Shown here in pieces: positions 25,183-33,997 of a DNA stretch of 64,000 bases. The DNA is from Chthoniobacteraceae bacterium (GTDB lineage: Bacteria > Verrucomicrobiota > Verrucomicrobiia > Chthoniobacterales > Chthoniobacteraceae). The stretch is from contig JAQGOL010000037.1 of NCBI GenBank assembly GCA_028293625.1, positions 124,001 to 188,000 on the forward strand. Reading direction: 5' to 3'. Made by a program: the position numbers and the translations under genes. A model generated the notes under the pieces. That model was not told where the DNA came from. It ran no database searches and worked only from the letters and a program-made list of their open reading frames with translations. Positions within the stretch are counted from its first letter, which is position 1, and the number at the start of each line of letters is the position of its first letter.

Positions 25183-25671
25183 GTGTCGACTTGCCACTCG
25201 AAGAGCGCTCAATCTGATTCAATCAAAATAAAAAGCCAAACCGACCGATTACAATCAGGAGCAAGCGGCGGCCCGACAGGCACCGTTGCACTGCTTTGCG
25301 TGCTCCTTGTGGTTCCAATTTGCGCCCTGCACCAACTTCCGACGGACTGGCGCCTTCTTGCCGGCATCTCGATTGCCGTTTCCCTCGCTACTTTTTTTCT
25401 CTATCGAACCGATAAACGGCGGGCTCAGGCCGGGGAACGGCGCATCCCGGAATCGACTTTGCATAGCTTGGAGCTCATTGGCGGATGGCCAGGCGCATTG
25501 CTTGCACAACGAAAATTCCGCCATAAAACCGCGAAGCGATCCTACCAGATCACCTTTTGGATTATCGTGCTCGGACACCAATTAATCGCACTCGATTTTC
25601 TGCTTCACTGGAAACTCGCCACGCATTTGTTCCTCTTCACTACAAACCAATACCTTCGGCTATTGGGATAA
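25183..25671 (+). CDS. DUF1294 family membrane protein
   Basis: 162 residues. After a polar N-terminus come about three or four hydrophobic helices (TVALLCVLLVVPICAL, LLAGISIAVSLATFFLY, ITFWIIVLGHQLIALDFLL) and the DUF1294 core: YRTDKRRAQAGERRIPESTL, LHSLELIGGWPGALLAQRKF, RHKTAKRSYQITFW. The family is widespread and of unknown function; some relatives are fused to a cold-shock domain, which is absent here. Divergent from gltX. The start at 25183 is uncertain since the first 30 residues are not conserved-looking. Confidence 0.82.
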   Translation: MSTCHSKSAQSDSIKIKSQTDRLQSGASGGPTGTVALLCVLLVVPICALHQLPTDWRLLAGISIAVSLATFFLYRTDKRRAQAGERRIPESTLHSLELIGGWPGALLAQRKFRHKTAKRSYQITFWIIVLGHQLIALDFLLHWKLATHLFLFTTNQYLRLLG

Positions 25672-25740
25672 ACTTGGTCAGTCTGATTCTTTGAAGGCAA
25701 CTCTTCCACTCCCGCGCGCGGAGTGCGCAACCGCTAAACC

Positions 25741-27066
25741 ATGGCTTCCCTTTCAAATCGAAATATCCCGCTCTTCATCGCTTTTCGGGTGTTTTTCAAC
25801 GCGCGCTGGTATTATCCGGTCCTCGCGGTGCTCTTTCTCAAGCTGGGCCTCACGCTGGAACAATATGCCCTGCTCAATGTCGCCTGGGCCATCAGCATCG
25901 TCTGCCTTGAAATTCCTTCCGGCGCACTGGCCGATCAAATCGGCCGGCGCCGGATCATCGTGCTCGCGGCGGCCCTGATGATAATTGAGATCGGTTTGTT
26001 TGCCTTTGCACCACGTGGCTCCTCGCTTCTTTTCCCTTTGTTATTGCTCAACCGCTTGCTGAGCGGCGCCGCGGAAGCGTGCGCGAGCGGCGCGGACGAA
26101 TCGCTTGCTTATGATTCACTGCGAGAGGATGGGCGTGAGGCAGAATGGCCGGCGGTCCTTGTCCGATTGATGCGGTGGCAATCAGTGGCCTTTTTTATCA
26201 CCATGCTGCTGGGAGCTGCGGTCTATGATCCTGCTTTGGTGCGGCAGGCATTTGAATTTGCCGGGGTGCATTTGCCCATCACCAGCGAGATGACCATGCG
26301 CTGGCCACTTTATCTCACGTTAGGCAATGCTCTCATTGTCTGCTTCGTTGTTGCCCAGATGCGTGAGCCGGGCATCCGTCATTTGCAGGTCACCGCTTCG
26401 GCCGGAGATGCCTGGCGCCAAACCGTTGCATCCGGACGCTGGATCTTACGGACGCCGCTTCTGCTTTCGGTTATCGTAGCAGGCCTCTGCATCGATAGCG
26501 TGGTGCGGCTTTTTCTTACGTTGTGCAGCAACTACTACAAACTGATTGGGCTTCCTGAAGCCTCATTTGGCGCGATTGCGGCGGGGTTTGCCGTATTCGG
26601 TTTTTTCACGCCAAAACTCGCACAATGGCTGGCAGGCCGTTGCACGATGGCGGTTAACTTCCTGATGGTCGCATCCCTGGCATTCGTCGGATTGATGACT
26701 GCCGCGCGGTTCTGGCAGGTCTGGGGACTCTTGGCCGTTATCCCGCTGAGCATGGCGATGGCGATGTTGCAATTCTTCCTTTCCCATTACCTCAACAGGT
26801 CAGTCACAGACTCCTCGCAACGCGCCACGATCCTCAGCTTTAAAGGACTTGCCTTTAACCTGGCGTATGGAGCCGCCGGCCTGCTCTTTGCAGGATTTAC
26901 GCGAGCCAAAGCAGGCGCCGGCACGCAGGATCAGATCTTTGTTTTGGCGTTCCAGCTGCTTCCTTGGTTCTTCGCGGCGATGATGTTGATCCCTCTCTTG
27001 ATTCACGCCCGGATCCTTTTGGCCAACTCGCATTTACCCGCGCGTCCGGTTCTCAACGAGCCGTAA
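25741..27066 (+). CDS. MFS transporter
   Basis: 441 residues with about 12 hydrophobic segments in two halves. The loop after helix 2 reads GALADQIGRRRIIVLAAALM, the typical major-facilitator motif A. Conserved patches such as LNRLLSGAAEACASGADESLAYDSL resemble the YxlH/multidrug or unknown-substrate branch with a long intracellular loop. Likely a proton-coupled exporter or importer in the inner membrane; the substrate is not readable. It lies 69 bases after the DUF1294 gene. Confidence 0.85.
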   Translation: MASLSNRNIPLFIAFRVFFNARWYYPVLAVLFLKLGLTLEQYALLNVAWAISIVCLEIPSGALADQIGRRRIIVLAAALMIIEIGLFAFAPRGSSLLFPLLLLNRLLSGAAEACASGADESLAYDSLREDGREAEWPAVLVRLMRWQSVAFFITMLLGAAVYDPALVRQAFEFAGVHLPITSEMTMRWPLYLTLGNALIVCFVVAQMREPGIRHLQVTASAGDAWRQTVASGRWILRTPLLLSVIVAGLCIDSVVRLFLTLCSNYYKLIGLPEASFGAIAAGFAVFGFFTPKLAQWLAGRCTMAVNFLMVASLAFVGLMTAARFWQVWGLLAVIPLSMAMAMLQFFLSHYLNRSVTDSSQRATILSFKGLAFNLAYGAAGLLFAGFTRAKAGAGTQDQIFVLAFQLLPWFFAAMMLIPLLIHARILLANSHLPARPVLNEP

Positions 27067-27164
27067 ATCGCCCTCGCGCGTTGACAAACCTTTTCAGGCT
27101 GGTAGCGGGTTGATGAAAATTAGCGCAGCCACCATCCTCCGGCCTGCGATCAGGGGGAGCGAGC

Positions 27165-29624
27165 ATGAGCTTAAATATCGAGCCTTACCCGACGAGACGG
27201 ATCAAAATCATTCAGATCGCCCTCCTTGGCTTCCTGTATTATGGCGCCGCTTGGATCGGCCTGAGGTTTTCGTTTGAAAAAAGCAACGTTTCGCCGGTCT
27301 GGCCTGCGGCAGGATTCGCATTGGCAGGGATGCTGTCACTCGGATGGCGTGCCTGGCCAGCGATCTTTCTCGGTGCGTTCGCGGCGAACGCGACAAATTT
27401 ATTGAGCGGTCCCGCCCTCCCATTTTGGACAGTTTCCTGGGTCTCGGCCGTAATCGCCTTTGGTAATACGGTGGAGGCGCTCTTTGGCTGGTTTTTATAC
27501 CGTCGATACTCACAAAAAATCCGGGAAGAAGCAGCGCCGGACCTTTTCGTCGAGGGAATCAACGTCTTCGAATTTGCCGCCCTGGCGTTGTTAATGTGCC
27601 TCTCCGGCGCATTCATCGGGGTAACAACGGTCTGCGCAGCGGGACTCGCTCCCTGGATTCAATACCGGCTGCTCTGGCGACTCTGGTGGTTTGGCGATGC
27701 CTCCGGAGTTCTGCTTGTGACCCCTTTCGTGCTGGCCTGGGCGCAAGCGCCTCGAATCGAGGGGGCAAAGTGCGTTTGGAGGGAGCCGGCCCTGACTTTC
27801 CTTTTGCTTGCACTAAGCTGCTGGTGGGGCTTTGGACGAAGCCGGGAAATGCAATCGTTCCCATACCTGACCATCATCGTTCCAATGGTCTGGATCAGCA
27901 CGCACCTCGGCCTGCGCGCAGTAACCGGCGGCCTCATATTTGTCTGGGTGTACGCAGTCTGGCAAACCGTTCGTCACGCCGGTCTTTTTGTCGGCATTCC
28001 GGAGCATGCATTGTTGCTCCGTTTATTGCTGTTTCTTTGGGTGGCATCCCTCACGAGTCTGGCTCTGGCAGGCACAGTCGAGGCTTTGAAGAAAAGCGAG
28101 GCGAACCTTCAAAAGCTCAATAAACAGTTGGAAAATCGCGCCACAAAGCACACCGCAGAATTGCAAAGCTCCCATGAAGCGCTCCAAGCCGAAAGCTTTG
28201 ACCGGGCGGAGGCAGAGAAAACCCGGGCACACCTGGCGGCCATTGTCGAATTTAGTCTGGATGCCATTTTCAGCAAAACCGTGGACGCGGTTGTTACAAG
28301 CTGGAACCGTGGCGCTGAGCAGCTCTACGGTTATACGGCCGCTGAAATGGTCGGCAAATCCGTCTCCTTATTGATCCCGCCCGACTATAAGGATGAACTT
28401 GCAAGGATGATGGCGAGTATCCGGCAGGGCGAGCCAATCAAGCATTACGATACAAAACGAGTCCGCAAGGATGGCCATCGCATCGATGTCTCGCTAAGCA
28501 TTTCGCCGATCTATGATCAGAGCGGGCAACTTATTGGATCCTCAACGATTGCCCGTGATATCGCCGAGCGGATTCGGGTCGAAGAAGCACTGAAGGAGAG
28601 TCAGGAGCGGCTTAAACTGGCATTGGACGCGGCGCAACTTGGTACCTGGGACCTCGATCTGGTGACTCACAATGTCATCCATTCGCTTCGGCACGATCAA
28701 ATCTTCGGTTACGCCGAGGCGCTCCCGGAATGGAGCTATGAACGATTTCTAACCTGCGTCCATCCGGAGGATCGCACCCGGGTTGACTCTGAGTTTCAGG
28801 AGAGTGTGGCCGCTGGTCGCGATTGGGCTTTTGAATGCCGCATCTTCCGGGCCGATCATTCGCCCGGTTGGATCTGGGCTTGCGGCATTCTTTTGAAAAA
28901 CAAAATGGGAAAACCCGCGCGAATGGTCGGAATAGTCGCCGACATTACTGAGCGCAAGGAAGGGGAACAGAAACTGAAAGAGGCTCTTAAAAAAGAAGTG
29001 ATTCTGCGTCGAGAGATCCACCATCGGGTCAAAAACAATCTCCAGGTGATCACCAGCCTGCTCTATCTCCAATCCGTTCACCTCAGCGATCCCAGAATCG
29101 TGCAATTGTTACGCGAAAGCCAGTCGCGCATCCGCTCCATCGCACTCATCCACGAGTTACTCTGCCGCTCCAAAGATCTGGCGAAAATTCCAGTCGCCGA
29201 ATATGTCCGAAATTTGACCATGGATCTTTCAGTCGCCTATCGCGTCAATCCGGACGTGATCTCCTTTAAGATCCATGCGGAAGGCATTTTCCTCAGCCTT
29301 GACCCGGCTATCCCGTGCGGATTGATCGTTAACGAGCTGGTCTCCAACTCCCTCAAACACGCTTTCGTCGATGGACGCGCAGGCTGGGTCGCCATTGATC
29401 TGCAACCCGTCGATTCCGGCCTTCTAAGATTAAGCGTGCGCGACAACGGACTTGGATTGGCACCCGGATTTGACCTCGAAAACGTGCGCACCATGGGATT
29501 GAGATTGGTGCGCGACCTGGTGCGGCAGCTGAATGGGACGCTCGCACTCAGCTACGTGCATGGGACACAGATAACAATCACTTTTGCCAATTCGGACACG
29601 CTCGACTTTACGCCTCGTCGCTGA
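27165..29624 (+). CDS. MASE1-PAS-PAS sensor histidine kinase (HisKA_2 type)
   Basis: 819 residues. A good ribosome binding site, GGGGGAG (27153-27159), precedes the ATG. Residues about 10-310 are a MASE1 multi-helix membrane sensor (FEKSNVSPVWPAAGFALAGM, WPAIFLGAFAANATN). A coiled-coil follows, then two PAS domains (about 353-470 and 480-605), then a HisKA_2 dimerisation domain with the phospho-acceptor in REIHHRVKNNLQ (H619/H620) and a HATPase_c domain (LIVNELVSNSLKHAF, DNGLGL). It should autophosphorylate on a membrane or cytosolic cue and pass phosphate to a receiver protein. Its C-terminal kinase half is strikingly similar to that of the hybrid at 32524-33948. Possible partner: that hybrid protein. 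Confidence 0.9.
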   Translation: MSLNIEPYPTRRIKIIQIALLGFLYYGAAWIGLRFSFEKSNVSPVWPAAGFALAGMLSLGWRAWPAIFLGAFAANATNLLSGPALPFWTVSWVSAVIAFGNTVEALFGWFLYRRYSQKIREEAAPDLFVEGINVFEFAALALLMCLSGAFIGVTTVCAAGLAPWIQYRLLWRLWWFGDASGVLLVTPFVLAWAQAPRIEGAKCVWREPALTFLLLALSCWWGFGRSREMQSFPYLTIIVPMVWISTHLGLRAVTGGLIFVWVYAVWQTVRHAGLFVGIPEHALLLRLLLFLWVASLTSLALAGTVEALKKSEANLQKLNKQLENRATKHTAELQSSHEALQAESFDRAEAEKTRAHLAAIVEFSLDAIFSKTVDAVVTSWNRGAEQLYGYTAAEMVGKSVSLLIPPDYKDELARMMASIRQGEPIKHYDTKRVRKDGHRIDVSLSISPIYDQSGQLIGSSTIARDIAERIRVEEALKESQERLKLALDAAQLGTWDLDLVTHNVIHSLRHDQIFGYAEALPEWSYERFLTCVHPEDRTRVDSEFQESVAAGRDWAFECRIFRADHSPGWIWACGILLKNKMGKPARMVGIVADITERKEGEQKLKEALKKEVILRREIHHRVKNNLQVITSLLYLQSVHLSDPRIVQLLRESQSRIRSIALIHELLCRSKDLAKIPVAEYVRNLTMDLSVAYRVNPDVISFKIHAEGIFLSLDPAIPCGLIVNELVSNSLKHAFVDGRAGWVAIDLQPVDSGLLRLSVRDNGLGLAPGFDLENVRTMGLRLVRDLVRQLNGTLALSYVHGTQITITFANSDTLDFTPRR

Positions 29625-29831
29625 ACCGGCGGCCATTGCTCGCACGCAGAGCATTGAACCGATGCATTCCAATCGGAAGTTATTTAAGCGGCACCAGCTT
29701 GTTTCAAACTCTGCAAGCATCCGATTCCGCGTTTGAAGGGCGATCCGGCAAAAGGCCCGCCCGTCTTCGATGAAATAATGGAAGGCCATTGTGAACTTCC
29801 ATCGAAGGAGACACTACAAAACCGCCATTGT

Positions 29832-30218
29832 ATGAGCATAAATGATGACTCAGATACCCGGAGTTTAACAACGGTACCAGCCGGCGAGACGAACACCTCC
29901 CCGCCTGCACCCAACATCGGTTTTGTGGCGCTCAGTAAGTTCGTCATCGCCAACGGAATGGCGCCCCAGGTGAAGGACGCCTTTCGGAACCGTCCGCATC
30001 TGGTTGATGGAGTCCCGGGCTACGTGCGCATGGAGGTCCTCAGCCCTGTGGAACGGACTGAAGAGATCTGGCTCCTGACCTATTGGACAGATGCCGGGAG
30101 TTTTAAGGCCTGGCATCACAGCCATCTCTATCACGACTCCCACAAGGGTATTCCCAAAGGATTAAAGCTGGTGCCGGGGGAAACAAAAATTACGGAATTT
30201 GAGCACGTCTGCAGTTAA
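29832..30218 (+). CDS. Antibiotic biosynthesis monooxygenase / haem-degrading (HmoA-like) protein
   Basis: 128 residues from the ATG at 29832. After a disordered Thr/Pro-rich start, residues about 28-125 form a dimeric ferredoxin-like ABM fold: ALSKFVIANGMAPQVKDAF, VPGYVRMEVLSPVE, EEIWLLTYWTDAGSFKAWHH, SHLYHDSHKGIPKGLKL. The W-T-D-x-x-S-F-x-x-W pattern and following histidines match HmoA/IsdG-type haem monooxygenases, though many ABM proteins have other roles. It lies 10 bases before the cobalamin sensor and probably starts that operon. No bacteriophytochrome is nearby to use a biliverdin product, so its job here is open. Confidence 0.75.
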   Translation: MSINDDSDTRSLTTVPAGETNTSPPAPNIGFVALSKFVIANGMAPQVKDAFRNRPHLVDGVPGYVRMEVLSPVERTEEIWLLTYWTDAGSFKAWHHSHLYHDSHKGIPKGLKLVPGETKITEFEHVCS

Positions 30219-30228
30219 GTTTGAAGCC

Positions 30229-31302
30229 ATGAGTCTGATTTCTCTCGAGGTCAGCGAAGCCATTCTGTGTCAGCGGGCGGCAATCGCCGAGAAGCTCGCG
30301 GCAAGGGAATTCGCCCGGCGGCCTGAACTTGAGAAGCGGTATGGCCGGGTTGGCCGCGACAAATGCGTGCAGGATGCGGGCTATCACCTCTCCTATCTCG
30401 CCGAGGCGGTCGCGACGGATAATCCCAACCTGTTCGCAGACTACATTGGCTGGACAAAAGTCATGCTCGCCCGCCGGGGAGTGCCGACTAGTGATCTCAC
30501 TTTGCATTTGGAATCGATGGGAGAAGTATTGAATGAGATCCTTCCCGCTGCGCTCAGCCTGCCCGCCCGGCAAATCGTCGAGCAAAGTCTGCTGCGGCTT
30601 CCGGATTATCCTGATGACCTGCCAAGTTTCATGGGGCCAGGCCACCCGCACTCGCTTCTCGCGCACCAATACCTTCAGTCACTGCTGCGCGGCGAACGCC
30701 ATATTGCGAGTCAGCTGATTCTTGATGCCGTAAAGCGCGGGGTCACAATCAAGGAAATCTACCTCGACGTCTTTCAACGCACCCAATACGAGATCGGACG
30801 CCTCTGGCAGACCAATCAGATCTGCGTGGCGCGGGAGCATTACTGCACGGCCGCCACGCAGCTGATTATGTCACAACTTTATCCCTACATCTTCACAGGA
30901 GAGAAGCACGGGGGCACCTTCATCGGCACCTGCGTCGCGGGAGATCTTCACGAGATCGGTGTGCGCATGATCACTGACTACTTTGAGATGGCCGGCTGGG
31001 ACACCTATTACCTCGGCGCCAACACCCCCCATGAGAGCGTGGTCCGGACAGTCACGGAGCGCAAAGCCAACGTGCTCGGCATCTCCGCCACGATCACCTA
31101 CCACGTGCACGACGTGGAGCAGCTTATTCGAAAAGTGCGCGCGGAGCCGACATGTGGCGGAGTGAAAATTATTGTGGGCGGATATCCTTTTAACATTGCA
31201 CCAGGTCTTTGGCGCGCGGTTGACGCGGACGGTTCGTCACGCGATGCCGCCGGTGTGGTTACGCTTGTTGAAGAGCTCACCGGAAGGAAGGCCACCTCAT
31301 GA
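30229..31302 (+). CDS. Stand-alone cobalamin-binding sensor with CarH-like W-x9-EH photoreceptor motif
   Basis: 357 residues from the ATG at 30229. The first 130 or so residues are an unrecognised helical domain (RYGRVGRDKCVQDAGYHLSY). A B12-binding-2 four-helix module (about 140-225) follows, then a Rossmann B12-binding domain (about 230-345). The cobalamin lower-ligand motif DxHxxG is D239-L-H241-E-I-G244; later cobalamin contacts are ISATITYHV and VGGYPF. W193 and E203-H204 form W-x9-EH, the signature that caps adenosylcobalamin in the CarH photoreceptors. Unlike CarH there is no MerR DNA-binding domain, and the residue after the Trp is Gln, where T. thermophilus CarH has the light-state His132. 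It overlaps the following kinase by ATGA, so I infer that it signals to that kinase. A methyltransferase-related B12 carrier is the alternative. Confidence 0.85.
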   Translation: MSLISLEVSEAILCQRAAIAEKLAAREFARRPELEKRYGRVGRDKCVQDAGYHLSYLAEAVATDNPNLFADYIGWTKVMLARRGVPTSDLTLHLESMGEVLNEILPAALSLPARQIVEQSLLRLPDYPDDLPSFMGPGHPHSLLAHQYLQSLLRGERHIASQLILDAVKRGVTIKEIYLDVFQRTQYEIGRLWQTNQICVAREHYCTAATQLIMSQLYPYIFTGEKHGGTFIGTCVAGDLHEIGVRMITDYFEMAGWDTYYLGANTPHESVVRTVTERKANVLGISATITYHVHDVEQLIRKVRAEPTCGGVKIIVGGYPFNIAPGLWRAVDADGSSRDAAGVVTLVEELTGRKATS

Positions 31303-32537
31303 TTGGATCAAATACTGGAAAGGGAATCGCCGTGCTCTGCGACGCGGAGGGAATCGTGCAATCCATTGTGCGCGATGAGCTCGATCTCGCCTCGCGAGTG
31401 CCGCCCGGGGCAAGCGTTTTGCGGCTGGCAGACCCGGTTGATGAGGAAAAGGCGCGCCAGTTCCTGCTCGCACTGCAAAGCCGCAAGGCCACGTTTGACT
31501 GGGAAATCACGGTGCGCTGGCAGGGCGAACTCACTCCATTGCATTTCGCCGGAGGCCAGGTGGAAAGCGGTTTCCTTGTGGTAACCGCGCTCTCCCGAGA
31601 CAGTCTTGCGCTCGTTAATGAAGAATTAATGCGCATCAACAACGAGCAAACAAATGCGCTCCGCTCGACGGCTAAAGAACTGGCCGCGCTGGGCCGCTCC
31701 CGTCCCGAACGCGACGGCCTCTTCGACAAATTAACCCGAGTCAACAACGACCTGGCCAACCTGCAGCGTGAGCTGGCCAAAAAGAACTTTGAACTTGCTA
31801 AACTCAACGAGCAAAAAAATCTGTTTTTAGGTATTGCCGCACACGATCTGCGCAGTCCTTTGGGTGTCATACTGACCTACAGCGAGTTTCTGGAAGCGGA
31901 AATCGGACCGACGCTCACCGTGGAATCGCGAGCGTTTGTTTCGATCATCAAGGATACGAGCGAGTTTCTGCTCCGGCTCATTGACGATCTTCTGGATGTG
32001 TCGCAGATCGAATCAGGCAAGTTAAACCTCAATCTCCAGCCAACCAGCCTCACTGAACTGGTGAGCCGCAGCGTGGCCCTTAACCGGTTACTGGCCGAGA
32101 AGAAACAGATTCGCATGGTATTTGCCGCCGACGCAACACTGCCCACCCTTTTGATTGACCCCGGCAAGCTCGATCAGGTGCTTTATAATCTGCTGACCAA
32201 CGCGGTGAAGTTTTCCTATCCCCATACCGAAATCAGCGTTCGTTTAACCCGGGAAAGCGAGCATGCCGTGATTACCGTGACCGATCACGGGCAGGGTATC
32301 CCCGCCGACGAACTTGAAAAACTCTTCAAGCCCTTCAGCCGCACCCGGGTGCGCAGCACTGGCGGGGAAGCCAGCACCGGTCTTGGGCTCTCAATCGTGC
32401 ACCGGATCGTAGAAGGCCACCATGGCACCGTCAGTGTCAAATCGATGGTGGGCAAGGGCTCTTCGTTTCAAGTCCGATTGCCTTTGATTGAAGCGGCCAA
32501 AGGCGCAAATTCGTCTTCCTGTTATGGACCTGGTTAA
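31299..32537 (+). CDS. Soluble histidine kinase coupled to the cobalamin sensor
   Basis: 412 residues, without a transmembrane segment. Residues about 8-100 look like a small PAS-type domain (GIAVLCDAEGIVQSIVRDEL, GQVESGFLVVTALSRD). A long coiled coil (about 102-175) leads into HisKA with phospho-acceptor H182 (GIAAHDLRSPLGVI) and HATPase_c (LYNLLTNAVKFSYPHT, VTDHGQGIPADELEKLFKPF, TGLGLSIVHRIVEGHHG). Its ATG overlaps the stop of the cobalamin sensor gene (ATGA), and it overlaps the next gene by 14 bases, so the three are translationally coupled. Inference: the B12 sensor changes this kinase's activity by direct contact, and phosphate passes to the receiver domain of the next protein. Confidence 0.9.
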   Translation: MIGSNTGKGIAVLCDAEGIVQSIVRDELDLASRVPPGASVLRLADPVDEEKARQFLLALQSRKATFDWEITVRWQGELTPLHFAGGQVESGFLVVTALSRDSLALVNEELMRINNEQTNALRSTAKELAALGRSRPERDGLFDKLTRVNNDLANLQRELAKKNFELAKLNEQKNLFLGIAAHDLRSPLGVILTYSEFLEAEIGPTLTVESRAFVSIIKDTSEFLLRLIDDLLDVSQIESGKLNLNLQPTSLTELVSRSVALNRLLAEKKQIRMVFAADATLPTLLIDPGKLDQVLYNLLTNAVKFSYPHTEISVRLTRESEHAVITVTDHGQGIPADELEKLFKPFSRTRVRSTGGEASTGLGLSIVHRIVEGHHGTVSVKSMVGKGSSFQVRLPLIEAAKGANSSSCYGPG

Positions 32538-33948
32538 GCAAACGCGGATGCGAATTCTGGTCGTCGATGATGATCCCGTGGCGCTTGCTGCCATGCGAAG
32601 GCTGCTCTCTGAAGCCGGACATGAGGTGATGATTACCAACACCGGCGAAGAAGGGTTGCGCCTGGTGCGCGAACTGTTGCCTGATCTGGTTTTGATGGAT
32701 GTTAATCTGCCCGGTATCAGCGGCATGGAGGCCGTCAAGAGGCTCAAGGCGGACCCTGCCCTGAGCTCGATTTTTGCCGTGAACGTGTCGTCGAGTTTAA
32801 CCACTTCGGAAAACCAAGCATCCGGTCTCAACGCGGGAGCTGACGGCTATATTGTCCGGCCCATTCCCAACCGGGAATTACTCGCGCGTGTGAATGCATT
32901 TCTTCGTCAAAAAAAAATGGCGGATGCCCTGCGCGCCAGCGAGGAACGGTTCTCAAATTCATTTGAATTCGCGCCCATCGGCATCGCTCTGGTGGCAATG
33001 GACGGGAAATGTTTGAAGGCTAACCGCGCACTCTGCGAAGCGCTCGGTTACTCTGAAGCCGAATTGCTCACCCGCTCATTCCAGGAGATCACGGATCCCG
33101 ACGATCTGGAAATCGATCGGGAGAACCGGCAAAAACTGGTCTCCGGAGAAATCCGCTCCTATCAGATAGAGAAACGCTATCTGCATATCAGCGGCCATAG
33201 CTTGGTTGTATTATTGAATATTTCAATAGTCCGCGATATCCATCGCGAACCGCTCTATTTCATCCTTCACATTCAGGACATTACCGAGCGCAAACGGACT
33301 GAGAAGAAGCTTCAGGAAGCCTTAAAAAAAGAAGCGCTTTTGCGCAAAGAAACCCATCATCGGATCAAAAACAACCTGCAGGTAATCGCCAGCCTTCTTT
33401 ACCTTCAATCCCAGCATGCCACCGACTTGGCCACGATGGAAGTCTTGCGCGAAAGCCAGCATCGTACCCGCTCTATCGCGCTCATTCACGAAAAGCTCTA
33501 TCAAAGCAGCGACCTATCAAAAATCGAACTTTCCGGCTACTTGCAGGAGTTGGCGGCGAGCTTGTTTGAATCGTATCGGACTCCCTCCGGGAGCGTCGGT
33601 TTCAAAATCAGCGCTGAAGGCATTTTTCTCGAACTCAACGCGGCGATCCCGTGCGGTTTGATTCTCAACGAACTGATTTCCAATGCGCTAAAGCATGCCT
33701 TTCCGGAGGAAAGACGCGGGGAGATCGTCATCAATTTCAAAGAAATCACGAACAATACGCTCAAGCTCAGCGTTTGCGACAATGGCGTCGGCTTGCCGGA
33801 GGGGTTTGATCCTGCAAAAGTGACGACGCTTGGAATCAAGCTGGTATGCGATCTTACCAAACAGTTGGATGGAACAGTGGAATTTAGGAATGCGCGAGGA
33901 ACAACGGTGGAGATCACTTTTCCGAAGCCACAACCGGATGCGAGTTGA
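32524..33948 (+). CDS. Receiver-PAS-HisKA_2 histidine kinase (hybrid output kinase)
   Basis: 474 residues from the ATG at 32524. An N-terminal receiver domain (about 9-125) has the acidic triad D15-D17 and phospho-acceptor D59 (LVLMDVNLPG); the conserved switch Lys is replaced by Arg (R112 in VRPIPN). A PAS domain follows (about 138-255), then HisKA_2 with ETHHRIKNNLQ (H278/H279) and HATPase_c (ILNELISNALKHAF, CDNGVGLPEGF). It therefore can receive a phosphate and also autophosphorylate. The final acceptor is not in this operon. The kinase half closely resembles that of the MASE1 kinase 3 kb upstream, suggesting duplication. An upstream TTG (32488) is an alternative start. Confidence 0.88.
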   Translation: MDLVKQTRMRILVVDDDPVALAAMRRLLSEAGHEVMITNTGEEGLRLVRELLPDLVLMDVNLPGISGMEAVKRLKADPALSSIFAVNVSSSLTTSENQASGLNAGADGYIVRPIPNRELLARVNAFLRQKKMADALRASEERFSNSFEFAPIGIALVAMDGKCLKANRALCEALGYSEAELLTRSFQEITDPDDLEIDRENRQKLVSGEIRSYQIEKRYLHISGHSLVVLLNISIVRDIHREPLYFILHIQDITERKRTEKKLQEALKKEALLRKETHHRIKNNLQVIASLLYLQSQHATDLATMEVLRESQHRTRSIALIHEKLYQSSDLSKIELSGYLQELAASLFESYRTPSGSVGFKISAEGIFLELNAAIPCGLILNELISNALKHAFPEERRGEIVINFKEITNNTLKLSVCDNGVGLPEGFDPAKVTTLGIKLVCDLTKQLDGTVEFRNARGTTVEITFPKPQPDAS

Positions 33949-33997
33949 TTTTTAAATGGATCCGCGCGCTCTTCATATCACCTTCCTTCACAAACGC

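Noticed and set aside
27081-27086. Perfect TTGACA upstream of the MASE1 kinase
   Set aside because: No acceptable -10 box at 16-18 bases, so I did not call a promoter.
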